NCBI RefSeq assembly: GCF_009746715.1
Contig: NZ_VRKW01000003.1
Location: 434,001-498,000, forward strand
Length of the DNA: 64,000 nucleotides
Reading direction: 5' to 3'
Source of the DNA: Ketobacter sp. MCCC 1A13808
GTDB lineage: Bacteria > Pseudomonadota > Gammaproteobacteria > Pseudomonadales > Ketobacteraceae
In this document: piece by piece, positions 25,183-32,884 of the stretch
Layout of the letters: the number at the start of each line of letters is the position of its first letter
Position numbering within the stretch: position 1 is the first letter of the stretch
The notes under the pieces: model-generated
Told to the model about the DNA's origin: nothing
Databases searched by the model: none
What the model saw: only the letters and a program-made list of their open reading frames with translations
Program-made: the position numbers and the translations under genes

Positions 25183-25821
25183 AACCCGCCATGGCACTTC
25201 AAATATGCTTTCCCAATTTGTCGGGTCTGAAACATTTGAATCATCATCTGGAATTGCATTTCCAACGAGGTCTGAGTACAACGCAGCGATTGATATTAAT
25301 CGCTTGATCGCTGCATATACATCATCAAAGTGGATAGTATATTTCTTGTTCTTTGCCCTATTCTGATGTGCAACGAATCTATTTGTTATCCCATTCATCC
25401 GCTCTGATATGAGCTTTATTTCATCCAGATGGGCAGATGGAATCTTCTTAGGTAAGTAGTCTAGCTTTTCTGAGATATTCTTAGTCCAGTTTTCCTCGGC
25501 CAAGCATCTAAAATGGCTCGGATATCTACGTATATATGTTTCTCTTCTAATACATCTATTGTTTGCCTGTATATCACCGACCAGTCTTCGAACGCTATAT
25601 ACCCTTGGATCATTGTCGGTCAACTTTCTTAGGGCTAGCAGTATTGAGATGGCATAATTATCTGAGCACCAATTGTGGAATGTAGCTGGCCTGCCAGCGT
25701 CTAAATGGGGCTTAATTATATCAAAATATGATTCTGCCACGAGCTTGTTGAACTTATAGGGAATCAATATTTCCTCTTCGATTTTACAGCACCACCTCCT
25801 CCACGTTACAAGTTTACTCAT
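25177..25821 (-). CDS. AbiU2-like HEPN protein (cassette gene)
   Basis: A 214-residue, largely helical protein. The segment ITNRFVAHQNRAK carries the R-x3-H motif of AbiU2-type HEPN domains, after helices ILLALRKLTDNDP and RRLVGDIQANN. HEPN proteins are often RNases in abortive infection and toxin-antitoxin systems; AbiU2 relatives were found in phage abortive infection. The call rests on motif and helix pattern, and the protein could also be a non-catalytic relative. It is a single-gene cassette bounded by attC sites, with its stop in the core. Confidence 0.55.
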   Translation of the reverse strand: MSKLVTWRRWCCKIEEEILIPYKFNKLVAESYFDIIKPHLDAGRPATFHNWCSDNYAISILLALRKLTDNDPRVYSVRRLVGDIQANNRCIRRETYIRRYPSHFRCLAEENWTKNISEKLDYLPKKIPSAHLDEIKLISERMNGITNRFVAHQNRAKNKKYTIHFDDVYAAIKRLISIAALYSDLVGNAIPDDDSNVSDPTNWESIFEVPWRVR

Positions 25822-25838
25822 TTATACTTTTCTCATAT

Positions 25839-25887
25839 TGCTTACGTCCCAGCGACCGAAGGGAACGATTGATTCGGTTTGTTATGA
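25839..25887 (-). repeat. attC site, short (49 bp)
   Basis: TGCTTAC (25839-25845) and GTTATGA (25881-25887) frame CCCAGCGACCGAAGGGAACGA, a short attC between two cassette genes. Confidence 0.55.
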
Positions 25888-25891
25888 GTTT

Positions 25892-26209
25892 TCACTCGCA
25901 TTTGTACTTTGATTTAAGCTCATTGTATATTGTATCGATTGCTTGTTCAGCGGTAATTACTAAACCAGAATGTGCATTGTTTAGGTAGTTCAATAGTTCT
26001 CTGGAGCCAAATGTTTTTGGTGCCCCGCAGAAATTTCCTGTTCCGGTTTCCTGAAATTTAGATAATATATATGCAACTCCTGAAACCCATTGAAGCGTTT
26101 GATAGAAGTCACTGGTTTCCAGTTTGAAGTTTACCTCGGGGACCCAAGCTTCATCGGTTGCATACGAACTTAGGGAAACCACTAAAAATAAAATGGGTAG
26201 GATTCTCAT
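25892..26209 (-). CDS. Rap1a/Tai-like periplasmic protein (cassette gene)
   Basis: A 105-residue protein with a signal peptide (MRILPILFLVVSLSSYA). The mature part has QWVSGVAYILSKF, a cysteine in NFCGAPKTF, the helix RELLNYLNNAH, and a C-terminal AIDTIYNELKSKYKC. This is the pattern of Rap1a/Tai-type immunity proteins, where the two cysteines form a disulfide. Such proteins protect against periplasmic amidase effectors of type VI secretion. No cognate effector is adjacent, so it may be an orphan immunity gene. The family call is moderate. Confidence 0.55.
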   Translation of the reverse strand: MRILPILFLVVSLSSYATDEAWVPEVNFKLETSDFYQTLQWVSGVAYILSKFQETGTGNFCGAPKTFGSRELLNYLNNAHSGLVITAEQAIDTIYNELKSKYKCE

Positions 26210-26221
26210 AGCTACTTAGGG

Positions 26222-26337
26222 CTCATACGCCGTGGTCAGTGGGCCAGTGTAGTGGAGCTATTTTTATGGTAAAAAGAGCGAAGCGATACCGTAAAAATGT
26301 CGGAGCGTAATTGGGTCCACTGCACCACCTGTTAAGA
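26222..26337 (-). repeat. attC site, 116 bp
   Basis: CTCATAC and GTTAAGA (26331-26337) bound a long palindrome with TTTTTATGGTA...TACCGTAAAAA arms around GAGCGAAGCGA. The inner segment GTGTAGTGGAGC recurs in the attC sites at 60926, 61596 and 62433. Confidence 0.85.
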
Positions 26338-26343
26338 TTTGGT

Positions 26344-27003
26344 TTACTCAACGCCTACACCCCATAACTGTAACTTAATATTGCACCTATCCTGAAGCGC
26401 TCTTAGCCTAACTGAATCTACCCATATATCATCGGCATCGTCATCTGGCGTGGTTAGCAATAAAAGTCGAGTTTTTTGCTCAGTTAAATTACATGTATCA
26501 ATAAAGAAGTAACTAATAAACTCAACTACTGCTTTGAATACCGTGATAGAGTCATTTGGAACCCACCCTGAGCAAGTTTGAGATATTTTAAGCCTATCGG
26601 TCTTTAGGTGGTAGCCTGTGCTACTTTCATGCTCATCTGATTCGACTAGCCAATTCATTCGGTATAATTTAGGATGAACGATTGAGTTTCTAAGAGATAT
26701 TAGCTCGGCTACATTCTGGCAATGATAATCCCCACGATTCAGAGATTTACTGCCAGCGGTCTTTACTAGAAGGTATGTATCAAATTTCGCAAAAATTGAA
26801 AGTTTATCTAGCTCATCTCCTAGCTTCTTGTTCAAGTTAAGATCGAAAATACAACAATTCGCAGCAGCTTCGATTAACAATATCGATTGCAAAATAGCTG
26901 ATATCTCTGACCTTTTTTCCTCAAATATGCACTCATAGACCAACTCCGCAGTTGGTTCAAAGAGTTCAAAAAATCCCGTATGGTGTCTCGTAATTTCTTT
27001 CAT
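26344..27003 (-). CDS. HEPN-like protein with RN-x3-H motif (cassette gene)
   Basis: A 219-residue protein. SLRNSIVHPKL gives the R-x4-H motif of HEPN RNase-like domains, preceded by helical segments ILQSILLIEAAANCCIF and LLVKTAGSKSL. The ATG at 27003 was chosen because an upstream extension of 25 codons lies within an attC site. HEPN domains of this kind occur in toxins, Apea-like and abortive infection proteins. No partner gene is present in the cassette. The call rests on the motif only. Confidence 0.5.
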   Translation of the reverse strand: MKEITRHHTGFFELFEPTAELVYECIFEEKRSEISAILQSILLIEAAANCCIFDLNLNKKLGDELDKLSIFAKFDTYLLVKTAGSKSLNRGDYHCQNVAELISLRNSIVHPKLYRMNWLVESDEHESSTGYHLKTDRLKISQTCSGWVPNDSITVFKAVVEFISYFFIDTCNLTEQKTRLLLLTTPDDDADDIWVDSVRLRALQDRCNIKLQLWGVGVE

Positions 27004-27096
27004 CTTGACGCCAAGTTCAGTGGTGACCGGAACGGAGTGCTGGCTTGCGCAAGAAAGCGCGGAGTGTAGAGCATCCACTGCAACGTCTGGTTATGT
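27003..27096 (-). repeat. attC site, 94 bp
   Basis: TCTTGAC (27003-27009) and GTTATGT (27090-27096) frame the palindrome GTTCAGTGGT...TGCTGGCTTGCGCAAGAAAGCGC...GCATCCACTGCAAC in part. The stop codon of the GFA gene is in the second core. Confidence 0.8.
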
Positions 27097-27474
27097 TTCT
27101 TTGCTTCTGTGTGCAACTTTGTGCGCATGTTGCTCCCAATTCTTGCCGTCGAACTCGGTAATGGTTACGGATTCTGGCTCAGTGTCAAGACAATGCACAT
27201 TGATATCAATACCGTCTGGATTAGACCGCGGCGTGTAGAAAGGCTTGATGCCACAGACTTTGCAGAAGGTATGTTTGGCGACCCCCGTATTGAAAGTATA
27301 TGTCGAAAGCGATTCAGAGCCAGTCAGCAGCCGGAATTTACTCAGGGGCAATATCAGATGCAAAAAGCCCGACTTCTTGCATACCGAACAGTTGCAGTAA
27401 TCTGCCTCAATTTGAGCAGGTGCATCGATCCCAAATTTGACAGCGCCACAATGGCAACTACCTTCGTAAATCAC
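27091..27474 (-). CDS. GFA domain protein (cassette gene)
   Basis: A 127-residue GFA-fold protein with GSCHCGAVKFGI, DYCNCSVCKKSGF and TFCKVCGIKPFY, then the conserved YTPRSNPDGIDINVHCLD seen in close homologues of Gfa. It starts with GTG, directly after an AGGAGA ribosome-binding site. It is closest in pattern to glutathione-dependent formaldehyde-activating relatives and differs clearly from the copy at 22549, so the two cassettes were probably acquired independently. Confidence 0.87.
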   Translation of the reverse strand: MIYEGSCHCGAVKFGIDAPAQIEADYCNCSVCKKSGFLHLILPLSKFRLLTGSESLSTYTFNTGVAKHTFCKVCGIKPFYTPRSNPDGIDINVHCLDTEPESVTITEFDGKNWEQHAHKVAHRSKET

Positions 27475-27492
27475 CGGACTCTCCTAAAGAAT

Positions 27493-27499
27493 ACATAAC
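27493..27499 (-). repeat. Left fragment of an attC split by an insertion sequence
   Basis: ACATAAC is the core that should open the attC of the RelA/SpoT cassette. The insertion sequence starts immediately after its AAC, and the rest of the attC resumes with AACGCC at 29281. Confidence 0.6.
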
Positions 27500-29280
27500 C
27501 AGGCTGTAGAAAATTACACTTTAGTCACTGATATCATCCCCCAAATAAAAATCTGAGAAATTGTCTTCAGGGATCGAATGAATTATAAATTCAGCCTATA
27601 AAAATACTGATATTATCTAAAAATCAGCACCAGGGCCGAATATACCGGTCTAAGTGCTGCTTTCACCCATAGCGCCACATCTTCTCTATATTACGCACCA
27701 TGCAGTACATTAACCATTGTGCCGTTGCCTTGGCTTCACCACGCAATGTGATTTTATTTAAACCCTTGTTGCTGGTGATATTCGCAAACACAGGCTCAAT
27801 CGTCCACATGCGTCTTGCGTAGGCTTTCTTACCTTCCTCGCAGTCTATCTTTTGTTTCATCAGATCCAGATAACTACTTTTCGACTTTCCATTTATCAGA
27901 AAGGAGACTTGTCTGCCTTGCTCTTTGATTGGCTTTTTCATGCACTGTGTTTGCAATGCGCAATGCCGGCAATCATTAATTCGACCTCGAAAGCGAATGT
28001 AGTTACCTCGCGGACTTTCAAATTCATCACCTAAATAGAGGAGCTCCTTGCCCGCCGGACAAACACAGGTCTTGCTGTCCATATTCACTTTGAATTCACT
28101 AGCCGGAATCGTGGCTGCCCGTGTTCGTTTGTCTTTTCGTGTTTCTTGTCGGTTCTTCTTTTGTTCCAGATACGTTTCCGACTCCGCAAAACGAGGATCT
28201 CTTTGCCTAAAATTCGTATCTGGAACAATCGCATTGATCCCGTCTTCGAATAGATATTCCATATTCGTTTCACTGGAATATCCCGTGTCCGCTGTTAACA
28301 ATGCGCCGCTAGTGAACACGTCTTCTGACAAGTTTCGCTTAATTCCCTCAACCATTTCTTTCAATAAAGAGTGATCCGGGCCAACGCCGACTGCTTTTGC
28401 TTCTACCACAATTTGATAAAGCTCATCCGCAGCGGCCTGGCAATTAAACCCTTGTATCGTACCTTTAGAACAGGTCATCTTCGTGCTTTCATTATCAGTC
28501 ACATTGCTTTTGACCTCTTTCGGGCGACGACCTGTTCCCATCTTCATTTCACTGACGCCCAAGAACTCATCAATCTTATTAGCGCTTTTAATGAGGGTAT
28601 CAATGGTCTTAAGCTCGCGCTCTTTATCACCTTTACTTTTGTCACTGTCGTTGGCTTTATGGCGCTCGATGGTTCGCTCTGCGGATTGCCTGAGTTTGGC
28701 TGATTTCTTACGAAGATCACTGTGCGATCCGCTCCAAGCCTTTGATGCATCCGATGGAAGCTTGCAGCCATCAATGGCAAAATGCTCTCTTCCAACCAAG
28801 CCACACTGACAACAGATCATCAAAATTTTATGGAATAACGTCTTCATCTCTGCACAGTGACCACTGACAAAATCGGCAATGGTGGTGAAATGAGGTTGCC
28901 TACCCGCTGCAAGCGCCATGAACTTCAGGTCTGTTTTGCAGAGCCTTTCTATCGAGCGACTGGATGTCACTCCGCGATAGTAGGCGTAGAAGATCACTCG
29001 CAACAATAATTCAGGTGGGTAAGCCTTGCGACCTACGTTACTATTTTTGTAACGCTGATGAAATTCGGCTAGATCCAGTGTTTCTGTGAGTAACTTATAG
29101 AGGCTATATTCGAAAGTATTGTGACCCAGCACATCAAGATAGTTTATATCGAGAAATACGCTTTGATTTAGATTGTCGGTCAGATAATTGGGCATTCGAG
29201 AATCCGATAAACTGTTTATACGGCTATTTTAATGAAACTGGCCTGTGAAATCCCGCAGTAATCTAATTTTCTACAGCTTG
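27500..29280 (-). mobile_element. IS1182-family insertion sequence inserted in an attC core
   Basis: A 1781-bp element with one transposase gene. The left end CAGGCTGTAGAAAATTA (27500-27516) and the right end, read inward, CAAGCTGTAGAAAATTAG match as terminal inverted repeats. AAC flanks both sides (27497-27499 and 29281-29283), either a 3-bp duplication or a shared target. The insertion point is exactly after the AAC of an attC core. A 48-bp mini-element with the same ends lies at the same place in another attC at 62389. Confidence 0.85.
27663..29195 (-). CDS. IS1182-family transposase
   Basis: A full-length 510-residue transposase. The N-terminal DUF772-type domain reads RKAYPPELLLRVIFYAYYRG, followed by FTTIADFVSGH. 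The DDE catalytic region includes FAIDGCKLPSDASK, TADTGYSSETN and a C-terminal RRMWTIEPVFANITSNKGL, which supplies the glutamate. The C-R-x2-C zinc-like cluster CRHCALQTQC is also typical. The reading frame is intact, so the element may still be active. Confidence 0.93.
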   Translation of the reverse strand: MPNYLTDNLNQSVFLDINYLDVLGHNTFEYSLYKLLTETLDLAEFHQRYKNSNVGRKAYPPELLLRVIFYAYYRGVTSSRSIERLCKTDLKFMALAAGRQPHFTTIADFVSGHCAEMKTLFHKILMICCQCGLVGREHFAIDGCKLPSDASKAWSGSHSDLRKKSAKLRQSAERTIERHKANDSDKSKGDKERELKTIDTLIKSANKIDEFLGVSEMKMGTGRRPKEVKSNVTDNESTKMTCSKGTIQGFNCQAAADELYQIVVEAKAVGVGPDHSLLKEMVEGIKRNLSEDVFTSGALLTADTGYSSETNMEYLFEDGINAIVPDTNFRQRDPRFAESETYLEQKKNRQETRKDKRTRAATIPASEFKVNMDSKTCVCPAGKELLYLGDEFESPRGNYIRFRGRINDCRHCALQTQCMKKPIKEQGRQVSFLINGKSKSSYLDLMKQKIDCEEGKKAYARRMWTIEPVFANITSNKGLNKITLRGEAKATAQWLMYCMVRNIEKMWRYG

Positions 29281-29324
29281 AACGCCGCATTCACCGGCTT
29301 GTCCGGTGCAATGTTTTGTTAGCG
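29281..29324 (-). repeat. Right part of the split attC
   Basis: AACGCCGCATTCACCGG...CCGGTGCAATGTTTT closes with the core GTTAGCG (29318-29324). Joined to ACATAAC left of the insertion sequence it makes a normal attC of about 50 bp. Confidence 0.8.
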
Positions 29325-29326
29325 CC

Positions 29327-29989
29327 TTACTCGTTATGAGCCCGGAAAATAGAATCAGCAAGCCTTGTGCCTGTTGATACCAGTTTTGACAATACCCTCA
29401 ACTGCTCCTTACACGTATTTTTTTCTGTGGGATGTGGATAATTTATAGTGTGATCAATTTCTCCCCAAATCTCTTCAAACAAAGTCCTTACCTGAATCTC
29501 ACAACATATATTAGAGCCCTCTTTAGGCATCACTACGTAATGAATGCTTGTGTAATAAGAGTCTTTAATTTTTGGCTCCAACCCCAGCTCTTTGAAATAG
29601 CTACTTGATTCAGGGTCCCATGAGTAAGCGACGGGAGTTTCACGAAAAAACCAATCTCCACTATTCACTTGCTGCTTTATCAGTTCATGTATTTTCGAAA
29701 ACTGATCTTGATAAAGATGCAAAACCCTTACTCCGGCCAAGTCTGTTACTCGCTCAAAGAGGTTTTCGGGAGTTAGCGGGTCATTTTCATCCCACTTTCT
29801 TTCAACTTTATCCTTTAAATGATCAATATCTTTTAAGCGATTTTTAATAGTGTAAATGATTGGATTTCCGTATTTGTTTAGTTCCGGCTCCAGCCTAAAC
29901 GTATCTACCACAGCATTCATAAAACGCTCAAATAGGTGCTTTTCATCAACGTAGGGCTGCACAATATCGTCTACTATATGGTTGTCCAT
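29327..29989 (-). CDS. RelA/SpoT-type nucleotidyltransferase domain protein (cassette gene)
   Basis: A 220-residue stand-alone RelA/SpoT synthetase-like domain: VTDLAGVRVLHLY (the core strand with R and acidic residue), YYTSIHYVV (SxHY) and CEIQVRTLFEEIWGEIDH (ExQVRT and the ExDH end). Related proteins make (p)ppGpp or modify tRNA, as in toxSAS toxins. There is no hydrolase or TGS domain. It begins three bases after the ParA-like gene in the same cassette, so the two are translationally coupled. Toxic, defence or signalling roles are all possible. Confidence 0.85.
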   Translation of the reverse strand: MDNHIVDDIVQPYVDEKHLFERFMNAVVDTFRLEPELNKYGNPIIYTIKNRLKDIDHLKDKVERKWDENDPLTPENLFERVTDLAGVRVLHLYQDQFSKIHELIKQQVNSGDWFFRETPVAYSWDPESSSYFKELGLEPKIKDSYYTSIHYVVMPKEGSNICCEIQVRTLFEEIWGEIDHTINYPHPTEKNTCKEQLRVLSKLVSTGTRLADSIFRAHNE

Positions 29990-29992
29990 TTC

Positions 29993-31099
29993 TCACCCCA
30001 ATAACTCAATACGAGAGAGAAGATCCTCACAAAACTCAATATAGCTTCGTCTCGTTTCTCTATATTTGTTGCCTGCGCCACGCAACGTGTTTATGTGCTC
30101 CTTCTCCAAGTTTGGCAAGTCCGGAACTTTCCACATTGGATTGTTATAATGCTGTGCCATAGATGGGAATGTATTATGCGTGTGCATAACTGAAGTCCCA
30201 CCTATTGGTGCAGCCAATAATTCAGGGGTCAAATGGGATCTAATGTCTTCTTGAATATTTTCTTCAATGATGGCAGGTATTTGGTTTGCGTAATTTAAGT
30301 GGGCATGAGCGAGATCCCATTTATTATTTAGTCCACCATATCTTTTGGCGTTATAAATGGTATACCCAAGGAAGGTAACAAAACTTTCAGGGAAAGCATG
30401 TCTTTTTTCATCGGAAATAAGCTTATAGACAATATTAAACTCATCTTTCCAGGAAGACAGCGCTTTACCGATGTTCTTTATTCCATATAGGCTGAACAAG
30501 TCTGGTGAAGCTGGAACAAAAAAGCCATCTACGGTTGAAATAATAACTTTGTTAAGCGAACCTAAACTTGGAGACGTGTCTATTACCACATAATCATAAC
30601 TGTATAGTTCTGAATATTTTTCAGATAGCTCCCTAATCTTAGTTATGGTTCTAATTGCGAGAGGCTCACCTCTGTAGATATCTGTCCAACGGCTTGCAAC
30701 TTTCTCCTCGTACAGATGTAATGTCAGCCTTCCAGGAATAATATCCAAATTTTTAGCTAGGTTGGCAGGGGGAGGAAGGCGGTCATGGTCGCCAGTACCC
30801 TCTTCGGTTGGCTTTAACAAGAAGTGCAAGCTTCTTGGTTTTGATATTATTTTTTCATATTCATCATCGTTACATTTCTTCTTGGATGATTCATAGCCTT
30901 CATCTATGAATCCGTCCTCTTCGGCCCAAAGGTCGTGAATATATTCTTGGTTCAAAGAATATATAGTGAGATTACATTGAGGGTCGGCATCAATAATTAG
31001 TACTTTTTTCCCCATTTCAGCCAACGCTTGTGAAACGTGGTAGGTTAGAGTAGTTTTCCCCACACCTCCCTTATTATTGAACACCGAAATTATTTTCAC
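29993..31099 (-). CDS. ParA-like ATPase (cassette gene)
   Basis: A 368-residue ParA/MinD-superfamily ATPase. The deviant Walker A is NNKGGVGKTTL (signature lysine and K15), followed by VLIIDADPQCNLT (A') and DYVVIDTSPSLG (Walker B). There is an insertion of about 60 residues after the A' motif, and a C-terminal extension with GAGNKYRETRRSYIEF. No ParB or origin is present and the gene is in a cassette, so a plasmid-partition role is unlikely. It is coupled to a RelA/SpoT-domain gene; the pair looks like a two-component module of unknown purpose. Confidence 0.85.
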   Translation of the reverse strand: MKIISVFNNKGGVGKTTLTYHVSQALAEMGKKVLIIDADPQCNLTIYSLNQEYIHDLWAEEDGFIDEGYESSKKKCNDDEYEKIISKPRSLHFLLKPTEEGTGDHDRLPPPANLAKNLDIIPGRLTLHLYEEKVASRWTDIYRGEPLAIRTITKIRELSEKYSELYSYDYVVIDTSPSLGSLNKVIISTVDGFFVPASPDLFSLYGIKNIGKALSSWKDEFNIVYKLISDEKRHAFPESFVTFLGYTIYNAKRYGGLNNKWDLAHAHLNYANQIPAIIEENIQEDIRSHLTPELLAAPIGGTSVMHTHNTFPSMAQHYNNPMWKVPDLPNLEKEHINTLRGAGNKYRETRRSYIEFCEDLLSRIELLG

Positions 31100-31170
31100 T
31101 GCTAATTTCCTCTAAATTTATTATCCATTGTTGCCAATAACTGGCGTTTGAGGTTGATACTCGCCTAGTG

Positions 31171-31230
31171 TGCTAACGCCTCAAACACCGGCGCAGCTTT
31201 GCTGCGTCCGAGTGCTTTGATTTGTTAGGC
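31171..31230 (-). repeat. attC site, 60 bp, canonical
   Basis: TGCTAAC and GTTAGGC frame a near-perfect palindrome, CGCCTCAAACACCGGCGCAG and CTGCGTCCGAGTGCTTTGAT. This is the best-preserved short attC of the window, and resembles classical resistance-cassette sites in length and shape. Confidence 0.93.
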
Positions 31231-32768
31231 TAATCGCGATCTCTGTTTTCACGTAAATTCAGTGCTCTAACTAGCCCTTCATGGACTCGATACTCATCTG
31301 AATCCAAAAATCCCTGTGCAGGGTAAAAGCACTTAAAGCGCCATTCTTTCGATTCACCGAGTTTAAAGCCTACTATCGAATTATCGAAGAGAAACCTAAT
31401 GTGGGATAAGACTTCGCTTTTATTTGCATCGATATTTAGATTTTCTAACTCTCGGGCGAGATCATCACTAGTAAAATTTGTAGAAGCATTATTCTGAATT
31501 GCATTGAAAAGCTGAACAATAACAGGTTTTTGAACTCCCCATTCATCCAATATTTCTTGCTTAAGCCAATCTGAATATCCTGGCTCTGCTGAATATATTG
31601 ATTCAGCCTCGAGTTTTTCAAAAGTTAATTTTCCATCTGCAAACGGATCGTCAGCCTTTTCCCTCATTGTTTGAATTATTTTCCCCATAATAGAGATTAA
31701 ATCCCTTGGTCTCATCATGGTTCGCTTCAACAGATAATTAAAAGGTCTTGTTCTTTGTCTCATTTCCTTCTTATCGAACATCGAATCAAGATCTTCAACC
31801 ATATCCACACCACTACTTGTGGCATAGTAGTTAATACGCCGCAGCATAAGGTTTGCTAATGATGGCTTTGCCCAATGGAGCAATGCTCCACAGTCCTCTC
31901 TAAGTTTATTCGCATCATTAATGCTTAATACATCAAATATATCTTCTCGTAAGAAAACTATAGGTCTTATAAGTCCATTGTATTGTGCAGTGATAGAGTC
32001 GCTTGCCGATACTAGACCAGCTATAACTCGCTTAGAAGAATCATAAGACACATCATCCCAGGCCTCGTCTACACGATCAAAGCAAATATAAATATTTGGG
32101 CAATCAGATACTATGTTCGTTAATACTGCATCCAAATACCTGATTAGATTTTCTATATTTTCTGATAGGTGCTGCTGGAGAGATCTATCTTTCTTAACAT
32201 CATCAAAAGATACATTGCCACCACTAACATTAATCGAATCCAGGCCACCATCCTCTAGATCTAGCCCACCTTTTGGTAGAGAAATACCAGAAAGTGACAG
32301 TAGCTTTCTGCCAACAAGCTGTGATATTGATGGAACAGGTGAATCAAATAGTTTTTCCAGTAGCTTATTTGCATTTTCAAGCTGCTCAGGAACTTTCTTG
32401 CCGTGTTGGATAAACCACTCTCTGAATGCCTTGATACATTCAATTAATATTACAAATCTCCAGGACTGCTTATATGCTAAAGATTGAGCTTTATTTTCAT
32501 CAACTAATAAGGCATGAACATTCCAATTGTAATCCTCAAAGGACAGGGGAATTAGCATGTCATCTTCACCTATGAATTTATTTTTATTGTCTGATAGGTG
32601 TTTAAAAACCGCCGTCTTTCCTGCGCCTTTTCTTCCTAACACTAAGAATGAAGAGGGACTTTCTATTACGCTTTTTAAAACACCATTATCAAAAAAGTAT
32701 TCTGACAGCAAGTCATCTCGTTCTGCTGATACCTTACCTACATCAACCCAATCTAGTATATTCATCAA
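31230..32768 (-). CDS. P-loop ATPase, Sll1717-like (cassette gene)
   Basis: A 512-residue NTPase. Walker A is FLVLGRKGAGKTAVFKHL (about residues 42-59); Walker B is NIYICFDRVDEAWDD. A sensor-like VFLREDIFD and a C-terminal winged-helix-like region (NFTSDDLARELENLNID) follow. The layout matches the P-loop ATPases called Sll1717 family, related to KAP and STAND NTPases. Many such ATPases are found in defence islands as sensors that trigger cell death, but no effector domain is visible here. It is a single-gene cassette whose stop touches the attC. Confidence 0.75.
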   Translation of the reverse strand: MMNILDWVDVGKVSAERDDLLSEYFFDNGVLKSVIESPSSFLVLGRKGAGKTAVFKHLSDNKNKFIGEDDMLIPLSFEDYNWNVHALLVDENKAQSLAYKQSWRFVILIECIKAFREWFIQHGKKVPEQLENANKLLEKLFDSPVPSISQLVGRKLLSLSGISLPKGGLDLEDGGLDSINVSGGNVSFDDVKKDRSLQQHLSENIENLIRYLDAVLTNIVSDCPNIYICFDRVDEAWDDVSYDSSKRVIAGLVSASDSITAQYNGLIRPIVFLREDIFDVLSINDANKLREDCGALLHWAKPSLANLMLRRINYYATSSGVDMVEDLDSMFDKKEMRQRTRPFNYLLKRTMMRPRDLISIMGKIIQTMREKADDPFADGKLTFEKLEAESIYSAEPGYSDWLKQEILDEWGVQKPVIVQLFNAIQNNASTNFTSDDLARELENLNIDANKSEVLSHIRFLFDNSIVGFKLGESKEWRFKCFYPAQGFLDSDEYRVHEGLVRALNLRENRDRD

Positions 32769-32812
32769 TTTTCCTTCTAGATCTTTACTGAAAGATTCAG
32801 ATTAAAACGTGA

Positions 32813-32884
32813 GCCTAACGTTTCAAGCACTGGCGGCGAAACCGCGCAGCGGTTTTGGCGTCCATGTGGCTTGACTTGTTAAGC
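32813..32884 (-). repeat. attC site, 72 bp
   Basis: A perfect GCCTAAC core (32813-32819) and GTTAAGC (32878-32884) frame GGCGAAACCGCGCAGCGGTT, with TTTCAAGCACTGG pairing to CCATGTGGCTTGA. The macro-domain gene stop lies in the core. Confidence 0.92.
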
